Assembly (NCBI GenBank): GCA_022827045.1
Contig: JAJDTQ010000286.1
Coordinates: 1 to 64,000 of the forward strand
Source of the DNA: Candidatus Binatia bacterium
Lineage (GTDB): Bacteria > Desulfobacterota_B > Binatia > UBA9968 > JAJDTQ01
Length of the DNA: 64,000 nt
Reading direction: 5' to 3'
Program-made: the position numbers and the translations under genes
The notes under the pieces: generated by a model
Database searches by the model: none
Told to the model about the DNA's origin: nothing
Seen by the model: only the letters and a program-made list of their open reading frames with translations
Shown: positions 44,612-54,162 of the stretch, piece after piece
Numbering within the stretch: the stretch's first letter is position 1
Layout: each line of letters begins with the position of its first letter

Positions 44612-46129
44612 CTATCCCCCCCTGGGGGGAGGGGGGAGCCCGATATGCACGGTCGCACCCTTGCCAATGCCGGGGCTCGATATTTCAATGCTTCCGCCCA
44701 TACCAATGACGAAGTTCGCGGCCGAATGAAGACCCAGCCCGGTGCCAGATTCCTTGGTGGCATAGCCGGCGTGAAAGAGCTTGCGGCTGTCCCGGTCCGC
44801 GAAACCGATCCCGTTGTCCGTCACGTCAAGGTAGAGCGAACCATTCGTGCTGCCAGCCCGTATCCCAACGCAAGGCTCCTCCCCAAGCCCGTCCGACACC
44901 TGGCGCTGCCGAATAGCCTCAGCCGCGTTGTTGATGACATTGACCAGCATCCGGTGGAACTGACTCGCCTGACTCCTGATCTTTTTCGGTGCTACGGTAC
45001 GGTTAGTTCTTCGGCGAGACTGATGAAGAACGACAGGACCCTCTGGTCTTGCGGATCGGTCTGGAGGTAGTCGCACGTGCCGTCTCCGTGTGCCTTGATG
45101 GCGTCGACCAAAGCGCTGAGCCGGCGCACCAAGCGATCGTTCTGGATCACTCGGTGAAGGGTATCGACGCCGACCGTCACCGAGTTGATGGCGTTGCCGA
45201 TATCGTGCAGCACCGTATCGATCACTTCCAGCCGTCCTTCCGCAAAGGCCCCCTTCAAAGCGTCCTCCACAACCTTACCGTCGGAGATGTCACGAAAAAC
45301 GACGCCCCCCCCTTTGCCGGTTGAAAATATCCTTCAAGGGCCGGCCAGTGACGCTCACGTAGACGCCCTGCGGCTGCACTTCGGTGCGTACGAACAACTC
45401 GAGCCCGTCCGTCTTCTGGCCGCGCATGGCGAGCACGAGTGGATTCTCCTCCACCGGCAGAAGCGTCTTCTTGTCGAGAAGAAAGACCCCGTGCATCGCA
45501 GCCCATGCGTCGATGTTGTTGTTGGGTTCACGCAGGGCGCCGATCCGAACCGCCCCATCGTTGAAAGCCAGACGGTTGCCTTCCTGGTCCGTGGCGATGA
45601 CGCCTTCCTCCATGCTGTTGAAGATGACGTCCATCATGTGGATGCGGTTCTGCATCTCTTCGACCTGGTGCTCCAACCGATCCCGGGTCTCCCGATGCCT
45701 CCCCTCCCACTCGCGCAACGCGAGCGCCGCGTCCAGGCTCAGCCGGAGCTGCCGCGCGTCGTACGGCTTCAGCACAAAGGTCAACGGATACACCTCCGTA
45801 TCCCGCGGAACCGGCGTCTCCAGAGTCCCGTCCGTCAGACAGACCACGGGAACGTTGAGGTCTCCCGCAATGCGCCGTGCCGCCTCAAGGCCGTTTGCAT
45901 CCGAACTGGAACCGTCCACAGCGGCGTTGGCGCCCTTCGTGTTCGCCTTGGGGACGAGCTCGGGATCGAGGTCCATCAGTGCTGCGCCAGGAGCTGCGTC
46001 GGCCGCCATTTCGATGGCCTGCGCCGGGGATGTAGCAACCGCGCAGACATCGTAGCCCAGGCCTTGCAGGCCCTGTTCCAAACCGCTGGGACCATCGCGT
46101 CGCACCACCAGTATTCTCGCATTCGTCAT
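44612..46129 (-). pseudogene. receiver-PAS histidine kinase, partner of the sigma-54 regulator, two frameshifts
   Basis: From ATG 46129: a receiver-like domain (ARILVVRRDGPSGLEQGLQGLGY, GAALMDLDPEL) with an inserted loop, a coiled coil, and a PAS domain (IFNSMEEGVIATDQEGNRLAFNDGA). The frame breaks at a run of 8 C (45305-45312; 7 would restore it). The next frame holds the phospho-acceptor region (EVIDTVLHDIGNAINSV) and stops after EELTVP. There acggtacggt (44994-45003) is a 5-bp tandem duplication whose removal restores EELTVAPKKIRSQ. The last frame is the ATPase domain ([32 protein letters not shown]). All catalytic motifs are otherwise intact. Confidence 0.88.
44994..45003. repeat. 5-bp tandem duplication inside the histidine kinase
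   Basis: acggt occurs twice in a row at 44994-44998 and 44999-45003. Deleting one copy joins the H-box frame to the ATPase frame without any other change. Confidence 0.85.
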
Positions 46130-46397
46130 GGCGTTTCCCGCGTCACCGCCGGGTCAACATTCGGTAGAGTCTGTGTCGTGAAACCGATGGGACTTCTTTT
46201 GACGTTTCCGGTCTACGATTCTTCGACCCAGCCAACCGTGAAAAACCGTGAGAGTATGGCACCGCCAACAACGGCGAGATATGAAAGGTACGCTCTTCAA
46301 TTTGTGTGATCTTCGACTTGTAGCCAGCTTCGGGGCGCCTGTCAATCCCCCGCAAGGCGAAATGACCGAGGGGATGCGGATTGCGACCCTCGCAAAC

Positions 46398-48884
46398 TCA
46401 ACGCGGCGGCAACCGTAACTCCTCGCGTATCTGTTCGTCTAGCCCCCGTGCTTCCTCCAAACCCGGAGCCAACTCCAAAGCACGGTCCACCACGGAAAGA
46501 GCCTCCGCGAAACGCCCCAGCCGACGCAGCGTCATCCCGAGATGAAGGTGCGCCTGCACCACAAAGGGAGTCGCCTTGACGAGCCGCCGGTACAACGGCA
46601 GGGCATCCTCATACCGCGCCGCTTCCGACCGAATCGCCGCCAGCCGATGCAGCGCCTCGGAATCGAGGGGGTAGATGTCGAGGGCGCTTTGGTAGTGCCG
46701 CGCGGCATCCTCAGTCCGTCCCTGCTGCTCTCGGATTTGGCCCATGACCCGGTGCGCTTCGCGGGCGAGCGGGCGGCTCGGGGCGAGCGAGAAAGCGTGG
46801 TCAAGTGCCGCCTCCGCAGCATCGTATTGCTCCAGCCTCAGCAAGACCGCGCCGAGCAGGACTCGGGCGAGCGGGTGTTCCGGCTCATGCTCGATCAGCG
46901 CATTGCAATGGTCCTGTGCCTCGGCGAGCCAAGCGCCGGGGCCGGCAGCAACCTCATCGGTCCGGGTTATGGAGCCCTGCACGGCGAGATTTCCGCCGTC
47001 GCCGCTCGACGAGCTGCCATCGCGTATCCGGTCGGCTTCAAGGTCCGCCCGCGCGAGGAGGAACCTGATGTTACCCGGTTTGAGGGCGAGGGCCTCGTCG
47101 AGACGCACGGCCGCCGCATCCAACCGCCCCAGCTTGTGCAACGCTCCACCCGTCAGGGCGTGCAGTGCGGGCTCGTTGTCCGGGTGACGGACCACGGGAA
47201 GCGCTCGGCTGAACGATTCGACCGCGGCCTCGTACCGGCCGGACTCGAGGTATGCAAGGCCCATCTGAAGGTGAGCCACATCGTTGCCGGGCTCATCTTC
47301 GACAAGCTCCCGATAGAGTTCCAACCCTTCGTCGTAACGCGCTTGCCGCACCAGGGATCGCGCAAGCTCAAGTCGTCGTTCTGACTTGCGCCCACGCGGC
47401 GAGGACGCGAGAGAGCGACGAAGGACGACCTCGGCCTCGACGGGGTGCTCTTGCCCCAAAAGCGCGCCAGCCAGAGCCAGGTCCACCTCACCCTGGGCAA
47501 GCCCTCTGAGCCCCCTGGAGAGATCAACCGCTCGTCTGGCCGCTCCAAGGCCCTCCTCGTGGTAGCCGCTGCCATTCAGGGCTCCGCTCAAAAAGAGCTG
47601 TCCAAAATAGTGCCGCGGACTGAGCGCGGCAACATGACGGGCGAACGCAAGGTCGTCGCGATAGATACCCGCCTGCCGCCAACTGAGAACACTCAACGCC
47701 AGGAGGAGAGCGGCGGCCACCGCAACGGCTCCCGCGTGGCCCAGGGGTTGTCTCAGGAAGCGACGTCGAACCACAGCATGAACCACAGCGCCCGCGAGGG
47801 CCAGCGGACCAATGCTCGCCAGGTACTGGAAGCGATCGGCCACGAAAGCGATGCGCATGAAGCTGAAGTCCACAAAGCCGAGAACCGGCGAAAGGGTCAG
47901 CGCGAAGAACAACCCCACGACCGCCGGACCGCGCCCGAGCCGGGCGCGGGCGCACCACAACATGACGCCAAGAGAGACCAGGGCCGCCAGGGCCAGCCAT
48001 CCGGGCGCGTCGCCCGCGTGGACCTCCCAGCGTGGATAAAAGACGGGCAGGTGCACGGGCCATGCGAGTTGATGCATGTAAACCCATAGCGCCCGCGACG
48101 CAATGAGAGACCGCTCGACAAAGGAGTAGTCAAAAGGGAAATAGGCGCTGTTCCGGTACAAGGCCAGATCGGCAAGCGTGACGTTGGCGGCGACCGCAAA
48201 AAACGGAGCCGCGCGCGCGGCGTCGCGCCACGTGACGCGACCGTGCCGCCACCATTGAATGAGCAGAAGGGTAGCCGGCAGGGTCACCGCAATGGACTTC
48301 GACAGCAATGCCAGGACGAAGAGCGCAAGACAGAGCAGGTAGCGCCCGGAACCCGGCGCCTCGGTGAACCGCAGCCACACATGCACGGCGGCCAGAAAGA
48401 AGAGCGCGGAGAGAAGGTCCTTCCGCTCGATGATCCATGCCACCGACTCCACGTGAACCGGGTGAACCGCGAAGACCGCGGCCACAAACCATGCCCACGG
48501 GACGGCGAGACGAACCAGAAGCCGCCACACCAACACCGAATTCAGCGCGTGCAGGATGATGTTGACCGCGTGGTATCCGGCGGGGTGAAGACCCCAGAGC
48601 TTGTGCTCGATCCAGAAGCTCGTGTAGGTGACCGGCCAGTAATGGAACTCATGCTTGAGTTCCGACGGCGCGAACCAGATGGACACGATCCCGTCAACGC
48701 GGCGGATCAGCGGCTCGGTGACCAGGATCACGTCGTCCCATACAAAGCCGCCGGCGAAGGCCGGGAGATAGACCACAAGGGTCAGCAGCACCAGCCCACG
48801 GGCCTTGCGGGCCTCGGAAGCCTGCGCCCACTGTGCGAGTCGCGACAGCGGGGTTGAGTTCGACGGACGCCCGGCGGTGCTCAT
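46398..48884 (-). CDS. TMTC-like membrane protein with C-terminal TPR array
   Basis: 828 residues; ATG 48884 overlaps the GT22 stop (ATGA), which fixes the start. The N-terminal about 400 residues have 9-11 membrane helices with a luminal/periplasmic first loop (FVWDDVILVTEPLIRR, PVTYTSFWIEHKLWGLHPAGYHAVNIILHALN, VFAVHPVHVESVAWIIERKDLLSALF). This matches the bacterial relatives of TMTC O-mannosyltransferases. The C-terminal half is eight or more TPRs (DVAHLQMGLAYLESGRYEAAVESFSRAL, YDAAEAALDHAFSLAPSRPLAREAHRVMG). A protein glycosylation role is inference. Confidence 0.82.
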   Translation of the reverse strand: MSTAGRPSNSTPLSRLAQWAQASEARKARGLVLLTLVVYLPAFAGGFVWDDVILVTEPLIRRVDGIVSIWFAPSELKHEFHYWPVTYTSFWIEHKLWGLHPAGYHAVNIILHALNSVLVWRLLVRLAVPWAWFVAAVFAVHPVHVESVAWIIERKDLLSALFFLAAVHVWLRFTEAPGSGRYLLCLALFVLALLSKSIAVTLPATLLLIQWWRHGRVTWRDAARAAPFFAVAANVTLADLALYRNSAYFPFDYSFVERSLIASRALWVYMHQLAWPVHLPVFYPRWEVHAGDAPGWLALAALVSLGVMLWCARARLGRGPAVVGLFFALTLSPVLGFVDFSFMRIAFVADRFQYLASIGPLALAGAVVHAVVRRRFLRQPLGHAGAVAVAAALLLALSVLSWRQAGIYRDDLAFARHVAALSPRHYFGQLFLSGALNGSGYHEEGLGAARRAVDLSRGLRGLAQGEVDLALAGALLGQEHPVEAEVVLRRSLASSPRGRKSERRLELARSLVRQARYDEGLELYRELVEDEPGNDVAHLQMGLAYLESGRYEAAVESFSRALPVVRHPDNEPALHALTGGALHKLGRLDAAAVRLDEALALKPGNIRFLLARADLEADRIRDGSSSSGDGGNLAVQGSITRTDEVAAGPGAWLAEAQDHCNALIEHEPEHPLARVLLGAVLLRLEQYDAAEAALDHAFSLAPSRPLAREAHRVMGQIREQQGRTEDAARHYQSALDIYPLDSEALHRLAAIRSEAARYEDALPLYRRLVKATPFVVQAHLHLGMTLRRLGRFAEALSVVDRALELAPGLEEARGLDEQIREELRLPPR

Positions 48885-50647
48885 CGGGACTCTCGCGTAT
48901 CCCACCTTCTCTCAGCGGGATACCCTTTACAGCCCGTTCGATCTTCCGGGACCCCATCACTGGGTACTGGACAGAGGAAGCGGATTCCCGCGTTAGGTGG
49001 CGGCGCGAGCGCCGTCGGATCGATGCGACGGACGAGGTCGAAGACGAATTCGTTGATCATGATGGGTGCGTACGAACGCCACCGAGGCACCCGCGCGCCG
49101 TTTTCGCTGCGACGCAGAACGTGTAGGGAACCGAAGTCCTTTTCCAGTACATAGCCCGACACGGCTCCACTCTGTGCGTTGGTGACAATATGGCTCACCA
49201 AGTTCAGGGCTGCAGTTTCATCGGGTATGAGGTCTTCTTCTGCAAAGGCAGAATAGAAGGGGATCTTCCGGTGGAGGTAATAGTAGCCAGGCGTCTGTGC
49301 ATATCCGCGATTACGGTGCCACACCGACTTGACTCCCGCAGCCCCCGCGAGATAACGATAAGCGGCAAATTGAGAGTCTTCCCTGCGAACGAAGTGCGTG
49401 TGTCCGGTTTCACCGGACCACGCGAAGTACACCAACTCCTGATAGGGCAACAAGTTCAAGATTCCGGCCAATGAAACCGACAGAAACACCATGGCGACAA
49501 TCCTTGCTACGAAACAACGCCGGTGCGCGGTCCACTCCGCGATGTGGTGCGCCACGACATCGGCACCCAGCATGAGCCAAAGCGGAATCAAGACGAACAC
49601 GAAGCGGTATTCCTTGTGACCCTGTGCGGAATGAAGTATCAGCGCCAACGCGGTCAACGCGAGGACGAAGCCGTAGCGCCGCAGGTTTCGCAACGACGCC
49701 AACACGGCTATGACCCAGATCCCACCGCTAGCCAGCGCGAACCAGAGAAAGAACATCCAGGGTGGGCTTTCTTCCGCGCGATAAGGTGCGACAACAAGGT
49801 TGAGACGCAGGTTCATGGCGTAGGAGGGAAACAGGCCGCCGTTCCACGTCACCGCGTCGAACACCCCAACCGCCAGGAGCATGCCTGCGGTGGCGAGCAG
49901 GATCGGCATGCGCCTGCGAGCACGCAGCAACAGTACCACGAGAAGCGCCGCCGCCAGTGGCGCGTACTGCATGCGCAGTGCTGCCGTGAGCACGGCGAGA
50001 ACGGGCCCCCACCACCACACCCTGTCATCGACGGAGGGACGCACGGCCAACGCCAACAGGCCCATGAATGGCGCGGTGGCGAGGAACTCGGCCATGGGCT
50101 TGTGCGCGAAACCGGCCAATTCATACCAAAATGCCCCGGCCAACAATGCCACCCTGGCAGGGTACTCACCGAAGTGCCGCCGCGCGAAAACGTACATGGC
50201 AGCGGGAATCGCGAGGGAGATTGCGCAGAGCGCCAGCTTGACGCCTGGAACGTACCACCACGGTTGGCCCAAGCCGACGGCGTCGAAGGACTTCAGAATT
50301 CCGCCAATGGCCCCCGGAATGAGCCACGAACGGGCACCGTAGAAGTACTCCCAGTACTTGACGCCGTTGCCGAACACCAGCCAGTGGGCCGGCTCCAGGT
50401 ACTGCATGATCTCGTCAGGGTGGAGGACAAAGTCGTTCGACAGGGCAATGGCCGCGCGCGCCAAAAAGGCAAGCGCCAGCACCCACGGCACCCAGCGCCA
50501 TGGTTCCGGTTCGGGGGTTTGCCGGTGCAGCAGCGCTGGCAGTGACGCTGTAACGTGGGTGAAGAGGGAGGCAACGCGCTGAACGGTTAGCAGCAACTCT
50601 CCATCGATGGGGTTTCGAGTTGGGAAATGACCCCGTTCCAATCTCAT
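48881..50647 (-). CDS. GT22/Alg9-like membrane mannosyltransferase family protein
   Basis: 588 residues with about 10 membrane helices. GT-C landmarks: the acidic loop FVLHPDEIMQYLEPAHWLVFGNG (His-Pro-Asp-Glu), SWLIPGAIGG, FAHKPMAEFLATAPFMG and the family motif HSAQGHKEYRFVFVLIPLW (compare eukaryotic HKEERF in Alg9/PIG-B). These enzymes use lipid-linked sugars at the outer face of the membrane. Coupled by ATGA overlap to the TMTC-like gene. Confidence 0.87.
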   Translation of the reverse strand: MRLERGHFPTRNPIDGELLLTVQRVASLFTHVTASLPALLHRQTPEPEPWRWVPWVLALAFLARAAIALSNDFVLHPDEIMQYLEPAHWLVFGNGVKYWEYFYGARSWLIPGAIGGILKSFDAVGLGQPWWYVPGVKLALCAISLAIPAAMYVFARRHFGEYPARVALLAGAFWYELAGFAHKPMAEFLATAPFMGLLALAVRPSVDDRVWWWGPVLAVLTAALRMQYAPLAAALLVVLLLRARRRMPILLATAGMLLAVGVFDAVTWNGGLFPSYAMNLRLNLVVAPYRAEESPPWMFFLWFALASGGIWVIAVLASLRNLRRYGFVLALTALALILHSAQGHKEYRFVFVLIPLWLMLGADVVAHHIAEWTAHRRCFVARIVAMVFLSVSLAGILNLLPYQELVYFAWSGETGHTHFVRREDSQFAAYRYLAGAAGVKSVWHRNRGYAQTPGYYYLHRKIPFYSAFAEEDLIPDETAALNLVSHIVTNAQSGAVSGYVLEKDFGSLHVLRRSENGARVPRWRSYAPIMINEFVFDLVRRIDPTALAPPPNAGIRFLCPVPSDGVPEDRTGCKGYPAERRWDTRESR

Positions 50648-50682
50648 TGCATGCCCTTTACGCTGCTGTGATATCTTGAATT

Positions 50683-51714
50683 ATGCGTCATCGAATAGAA
50701 GACCGGAGCCACGTCAACCCGCCCGTGGCCATCGTCATTCCCGCCCACAAGGTCCGGGACCACATCTTGGATTTACTGGCCCGCTTCGACGATTTCGCCG
50801 ACTGGATCTTCATCGTGGACGATCACTGTCCCGAGCAAACCGGCGAACTGGTTCGCCAGACCGTGGTCGATCCCAGGGTTCGCGTAGTCTTCAATGAGCG
50901 GAACCTCGGCGTGGGCGGCGCCACACTGGCCGGGTTTCGCCAAGCATTCGAGACGGGCGCGGAAGTCATTGTCAAGCTGGACGGCGATGGCCAACACTGC
51001 CCGGAGTGGATCCCAGATCTGGTTGCGCCCATTGCGCTCGGCGAGGCCGACATGGTGAAAGGAAACCGCTTCGCCAACCTCAATGACTGCCTCCGCGCCA
51101 TGCCGGCACGACGGTTGGTCGCAAACATGGTACTCTCCATTTTGTCCAAGCCTACCACTGGATATTGGAACCTCTTCGATCCGGCGAACGGACTCCTCGC
51201 CATCCATCGAAAGATCGTGGGCCGTCTCCCGTGGGAGAAGATCGACAAGGGGTACTTCTTCGAGACGGACCTCCTTTTTCGCGCAAACATGTTGACGGCC
51301 AAGGTCATTGAGGTTCCGGTCGAAGCCATCTACCCCAAGGAAACGAACAGCGGCGTCCGTTTGTGGCGTGAAGCCTTGCCCTTTGCCCTCAAGTGCCTGC
51401 GGAACCTGGCGAAGCGTGTGGCATTCCGCTACTACCTGGGCAATTTCGGGCTGCCATCCATCTTGTTGCTCCTCGGAAGCTCCTCCGTGCTGTTCGGCGT
51501 TCTCTTCGGACTATGGCACTGGATCGGTTCGTCAGAACCCGCCACCGCCGGAACGGTCATGCTGGCCGGTCTGCCCATCCTCTCGGGCATACCGATGCTC
51601 ATCGAGTTCCTCCGCCACGACGTGTCAAGGCAATCCAACCAACCGGTTCATCCTCACTTGCACGGTGATGGTCCAGGGTTCAAACTTCCGGACGACGCAA
51701 ATGTAGTTCGGTAG
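50683..51714 (+). CDS. family 2 glycosyltransferase, dolichyl/polyprenyl-phosphate sugar synthase-like
   Basis: 343 residues. The GT-A fold has VAIVIPAHKVRDHI, the DD of IFIVDDHCPEQTGE, NERNLGVGGATLAGF, the DxD-like KLDGDGQHCPEWIP and later KGYFFETDLLFRANML. Two membrane helices follow (FGLPSILLLLGSSSVLFGVLFGLWHW, AGTVMLAGLPILSGIPMLIEF). It likely loads a sugar onto a polyprenyl phosphate for the neighbouring GT-C enzymes. Its 3' end overlaps the convergent gene by 61 bases. Confidence 0.9.
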   Translation: MRHRIEDRSHVNPPVAIVIPAHKVRDHILDLLARFDDFADWIFIVDDHCPEQTGELVRQTVVDPRVRVVFNERNLGVGGATLAGFRQAFETGAEVIVKLDGDGQHCPEWIPDLVAPIALGEADMVKGNRFANLNDCLRAMPARRLVANMVLSILSKPTTGYWNLFDPANGLLAIHRKIVGRLPWEKIDKGYFFETDLLFRANMLTAKVIEVPVEAIYPKETNSGVRLWREALPFALKCLRNLAKRVAFRYYLGNFGLPSILLLLGSSSVLFGVLFGLWHWIGSSEPATAGTVMLAGLPILSGIPMLIEFLRHDVSRQSNQPVHPHLHGDGPGFKLPDDANVVR

Positions 51715-53651
51715 ACAACGAAGCCATCCACGTCGATCTCCGCTGCGGGCACGGGAGTGAGCCAGTCAGGCGGCTCTCCACCTGCGAGACGCGCATAAAG
51801 GCCGTCCGGCCCTGAGCGTTCAATGAACCAGTCGTGACCGTGCGGACCCCGCGCGGCCGGCCACAGCAAGACAAACTCCACGCCACGCTTCTCGGCGACC
51901 GTGCGGGAAGCATCGGGCGGCGAAAGCAGGATGGCGAGCGTGTCCGCCAGACCTTCCTCGTTGCAATGGCATCCAGTCGCAATCCCCCCCAAGCCGCTAA
52001 GGTAAGCAACCTTGGCGCCGTGATGCGGATTGGTGACTATCGTTCCAGTACCTAGCCGTGGCACCCGGGCCAAGGCATTACCCAAGGAAGCCCAATCGGA
52101 CGCGCCGTGATGCGCAACGGACTCCCAGAACGCACCCGTCGCTTGCTGCCTGAAAATGAGGTCTGCGGTAATCGAGCCCAGGAACGGGGATAGCATGACG
52201 GCGGCAACAGCATACGCCGCGCCGGCCCGGAGCGCGACGGCCCGAAGACCCGTGAATGACCGGTTCCACAGCCGCCACCCAAGCGTGGCTCCGAAAGCAC
52301 CCAAGGGAATGAATGTGAACAGAATATAGTGGCGAATCAGTCGGGCCCTCCAGAACGGAAATACCGCCGCGGCAAACAGTCCCACCAGGAGCACCAGATA
52401 CGCCTCACGGTACCTGCCCCGTAGACCTTGAGCCGCGCTCGCGACCGCCAGAATCCACGGGAACACATAGTAACCCGACAGACCAGGGGTGGCAGCAAAC
52501 ATTGACGCAGCGCCCCGGTCCCACGGCAAGCCTGCAAGAAATTCCTGCATTGGTTCGTCGACAGCCGCGTACGGTCCTCCGAAGAAGTCCGGGATGAGAA
52601 CCCACAAACCCATCCCTGCGGCTGCAGCCGACACCGACGCCGCCGTACCACGCGGAACGGCGCCAAGCCTCGGCCAGTGCCGCTGCGTCAGGACGACCGC
52701 ACTCGCGGCTAGAACAAGGACCGCTCCCATCAAAACGTGCGCGGTCGAGAGTCGGTCCAACTCAAGGGACAAAGGATTGGCCGGCAAACGCTCGACCATC
52801 AGGCCGGCAGCCATTGCAACCGCCATCGCCAGTGCGTAGAGCCACAACCCTCGGACGCGCCGGTCCCCGCCCCAAAGCACCCACGCGAGCCCCAGGGCTA
52901 GACCCCCGATACCAGCCGGAATCAGCATCTCCATCCCGGCCCAGACACCGGCGCCAGCCACCATCCCCGCCACGCCCGCCATCTGCCCATATCTTCCAGC
53001 ACCAGACGCATGGCGCACTAGCAACGCCAAAACCGCGACTTCCAAACACAGATGCAACGCATGGTGATCGTAAGCGTACACGCCGAAACTGGTGCGGAAC
53101 GTCAAGTCCCAGCCAACCAGGAACATCGCCACCGCAAGGAGGGTCCCAGCCCGGCCCATAACTGCCCCGGCACCCCACGCCAAACACATGGCCGTCACTA
53201 TTTGAAGCACTGGACCTGACAACATGCCTGCGAGCAGGGCCGCGTCCTTGGGTGACAGGAACATTCCAAACGGCCATGCCAGCAGTGCCACCACTTCGGC
53301 AAAGGGACGTGTCAGATGTGTTTCAAGGCCAAATGGTGCGTTGTGCGACGCAACGACGGGGCTCCAACTACCCGTTTCAAGGCGCCCCTCTGCGAGCGCA
53401 AGCCAAGTGTAGCCATCTGCCAGGAACTTCAACCTGAGGGCGTCCAACCCCTCACCATCGAACAGATCCGTGAGATCGGTGCACGACACCTGTAGCAGCA
53501 AGGTTGCCGCCGCCGCCACAAGCGGCATCGGAACGCGCTGCAGGTTCTGCGCCACTAGCGACGCCCAACGTAGGGTAGACCCCTCTTCAAGGCGCCGCAA
53601 CGCAGGCATCCCCATGCGGGCAACAGTGGGGGTTCCCTCGGGCCCCTTCAT
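51654..53651 (-). CDS. STT3/GT-C-like polytopic membrane protein
   Basis: 665 residues with about 12 membrane helices and a soluble C-terminal domain of about 130 residues. The first extracytoplasmic loop (KFLADGYTWLALAEGRLETGSWSPVVASHNAPFGLETHLTRPFAEVVAL) resembles the oligosaccharyltransferase STT3/PglB loop, where a D-x-Y and a P-x-G-x-x-x-H/W patch occur. A later YAYDHHALHLCLEV recalls the conserved D-H-H region. The family's WWDYG-type catalytic signature is not obvious, so substrate (protein or lipid) is open. Convergent with the GT2 gene. Confidence 0.6.
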   Translation of the reverse strand: MKGPEGTPTVARMGMPALRRLEEGSTLRWASLVAQNLQRVPMPLVAAAATLLLQVSCTDLTDLFDGEGLDALRLKFLADGYTWLALAEGRLETGSWSPVVASHNAPFGLETHLTRPFAEVVALLAWPFGMFLSPKDAALLAGMLSGPVLQIVTAMCLAWGAGAVMGRAGTLLAVAMFLVGWDLTFRTSFGVYAYDHHALHLCLEVAVLALLVRHASGAGRYGQMAGVAGMVAGAGVWAGMEMLIPAGIGGLALGLAWVLWGGDRRVRGLWLYALAMAVAMAAGLMVERLPANPLSLELDRLSTAHVLMGAVLVLAASAVVLTQRHWPRLGAVPRGTAASVSAAAAGMGLWVLIPDFFGGPYAAVDEPMQEFLAGLPWDRGAASMFAATPGLSGYYVFPWILAVASAAQGLRGRYREAYLVLLVGLFAAAVFPFWRARLIRHYILFTFIPLGAFGATLGWRLWNRSFTGLRAVALRAGAAYAVAAVMLSPFLGSITADLIFRQQATGAFWESVAHHGASDWASLGNALARVPRLGTGTIVTNPHHGAKVAYLSGLGGIATGCHCNEEGLADTLAILLSPPDASRTVAEKRGVEFVLLWPAARGPHGHDWFIERSGPDGLYARLAGGEPPDWLTPVPAAEIDVDGFVVYRTTFASSGSLNPGPSPCK

Positions 53652-53891
53652 TTGAATCTACGGTTCCCAAGCGCCGCCATACATTGTCCATTGTCCAATG
53701 CCTCCAGTCCGTATCGGTCCTGTATCGCGACCATTCGTCTTCCGAATGGTCGAAGGTAGCCGACACCCCCTCCCGGATACAACTGCCGCACTCCAGGTTG
53801 GCCCCGAATCCCGAAATCTCATACCCCTCGGCAGTCGAAACCGCATCCCACAGTCCGGGCCGCCTCAGTTGGGCTTTGCGGGTGTCAACCC
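53652..53891. other. short intergenic stretch, no feature seen
   Basis: Frames here are low quality on both strands. The composition is transitional between the GC-rich left side and the sugar cluster on the right. Confidence 0.4.
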
Positions 53892-54112
53892 AAAGCCAAA
53901 ATGTCCCCTTTTTGCAAAGCAGAAATGTCCCCTGGTAGCAGGTGCGGGCAACGAGTCAAGGCGCTACGCTCCGGCCCTTCGGGTGACTCGTCGTCCGCAC
54001 CTGCTGGAGAGCACCTATGGCCGGAAGCAAGCTTCCGGCCGCCCGTCCGACCCCTTCCCCAATTCGGCCAGCAAACATCCGGGTCAGAGCGTGAAGGGGA
54101 CATTTTAGCTTT
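53892..54112. mobile_element. miniature IS21-like element (MITE), about 220 bp
   Basis: The left end aaagccaaaatgtcccctt (53892-53910) is repeated inverted at 54094-54112 with one mismatch. A second copy of the internal motif (aaatgtcccc, 53923-53932) follows the left end, as in IS21 elements that carry repeated terminal transposase sites. Inside are a long stem (gcaggtgcgg 53938-53947 with ccgcacctgc 53995-54004, plus acgagtca with tgactcgt) and a second palindrome (54019-54040). There is no coding capacity. It probably is an internally deleted IS21 derivative. Confidence 0.7.
53938..54004. repeat. large imperfect hairpin inside the miniature element
   Basis: Outer arms of 10 bp are exact and an inner 8-bp arm pair (acgagtca/tgactcgt) extends the stem. 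The loop contains gctacgctcc, the complement of the ggagcgtagc found in the hairpin next to istB at 63771-63823, linking the two elements. Confidence 0.65.
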
Positions 54113-54162
54113 GCTCCTACAGCGGGTTGTACCGCCAGACGACGTGCGTTATCCATGTAGCG

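Noticed and set aside
45185..46309. 374-codon plus-strand frame
   Set aside because: Antisense to the histidine kinase, whose PAS and kinase motifs are unmistakable.
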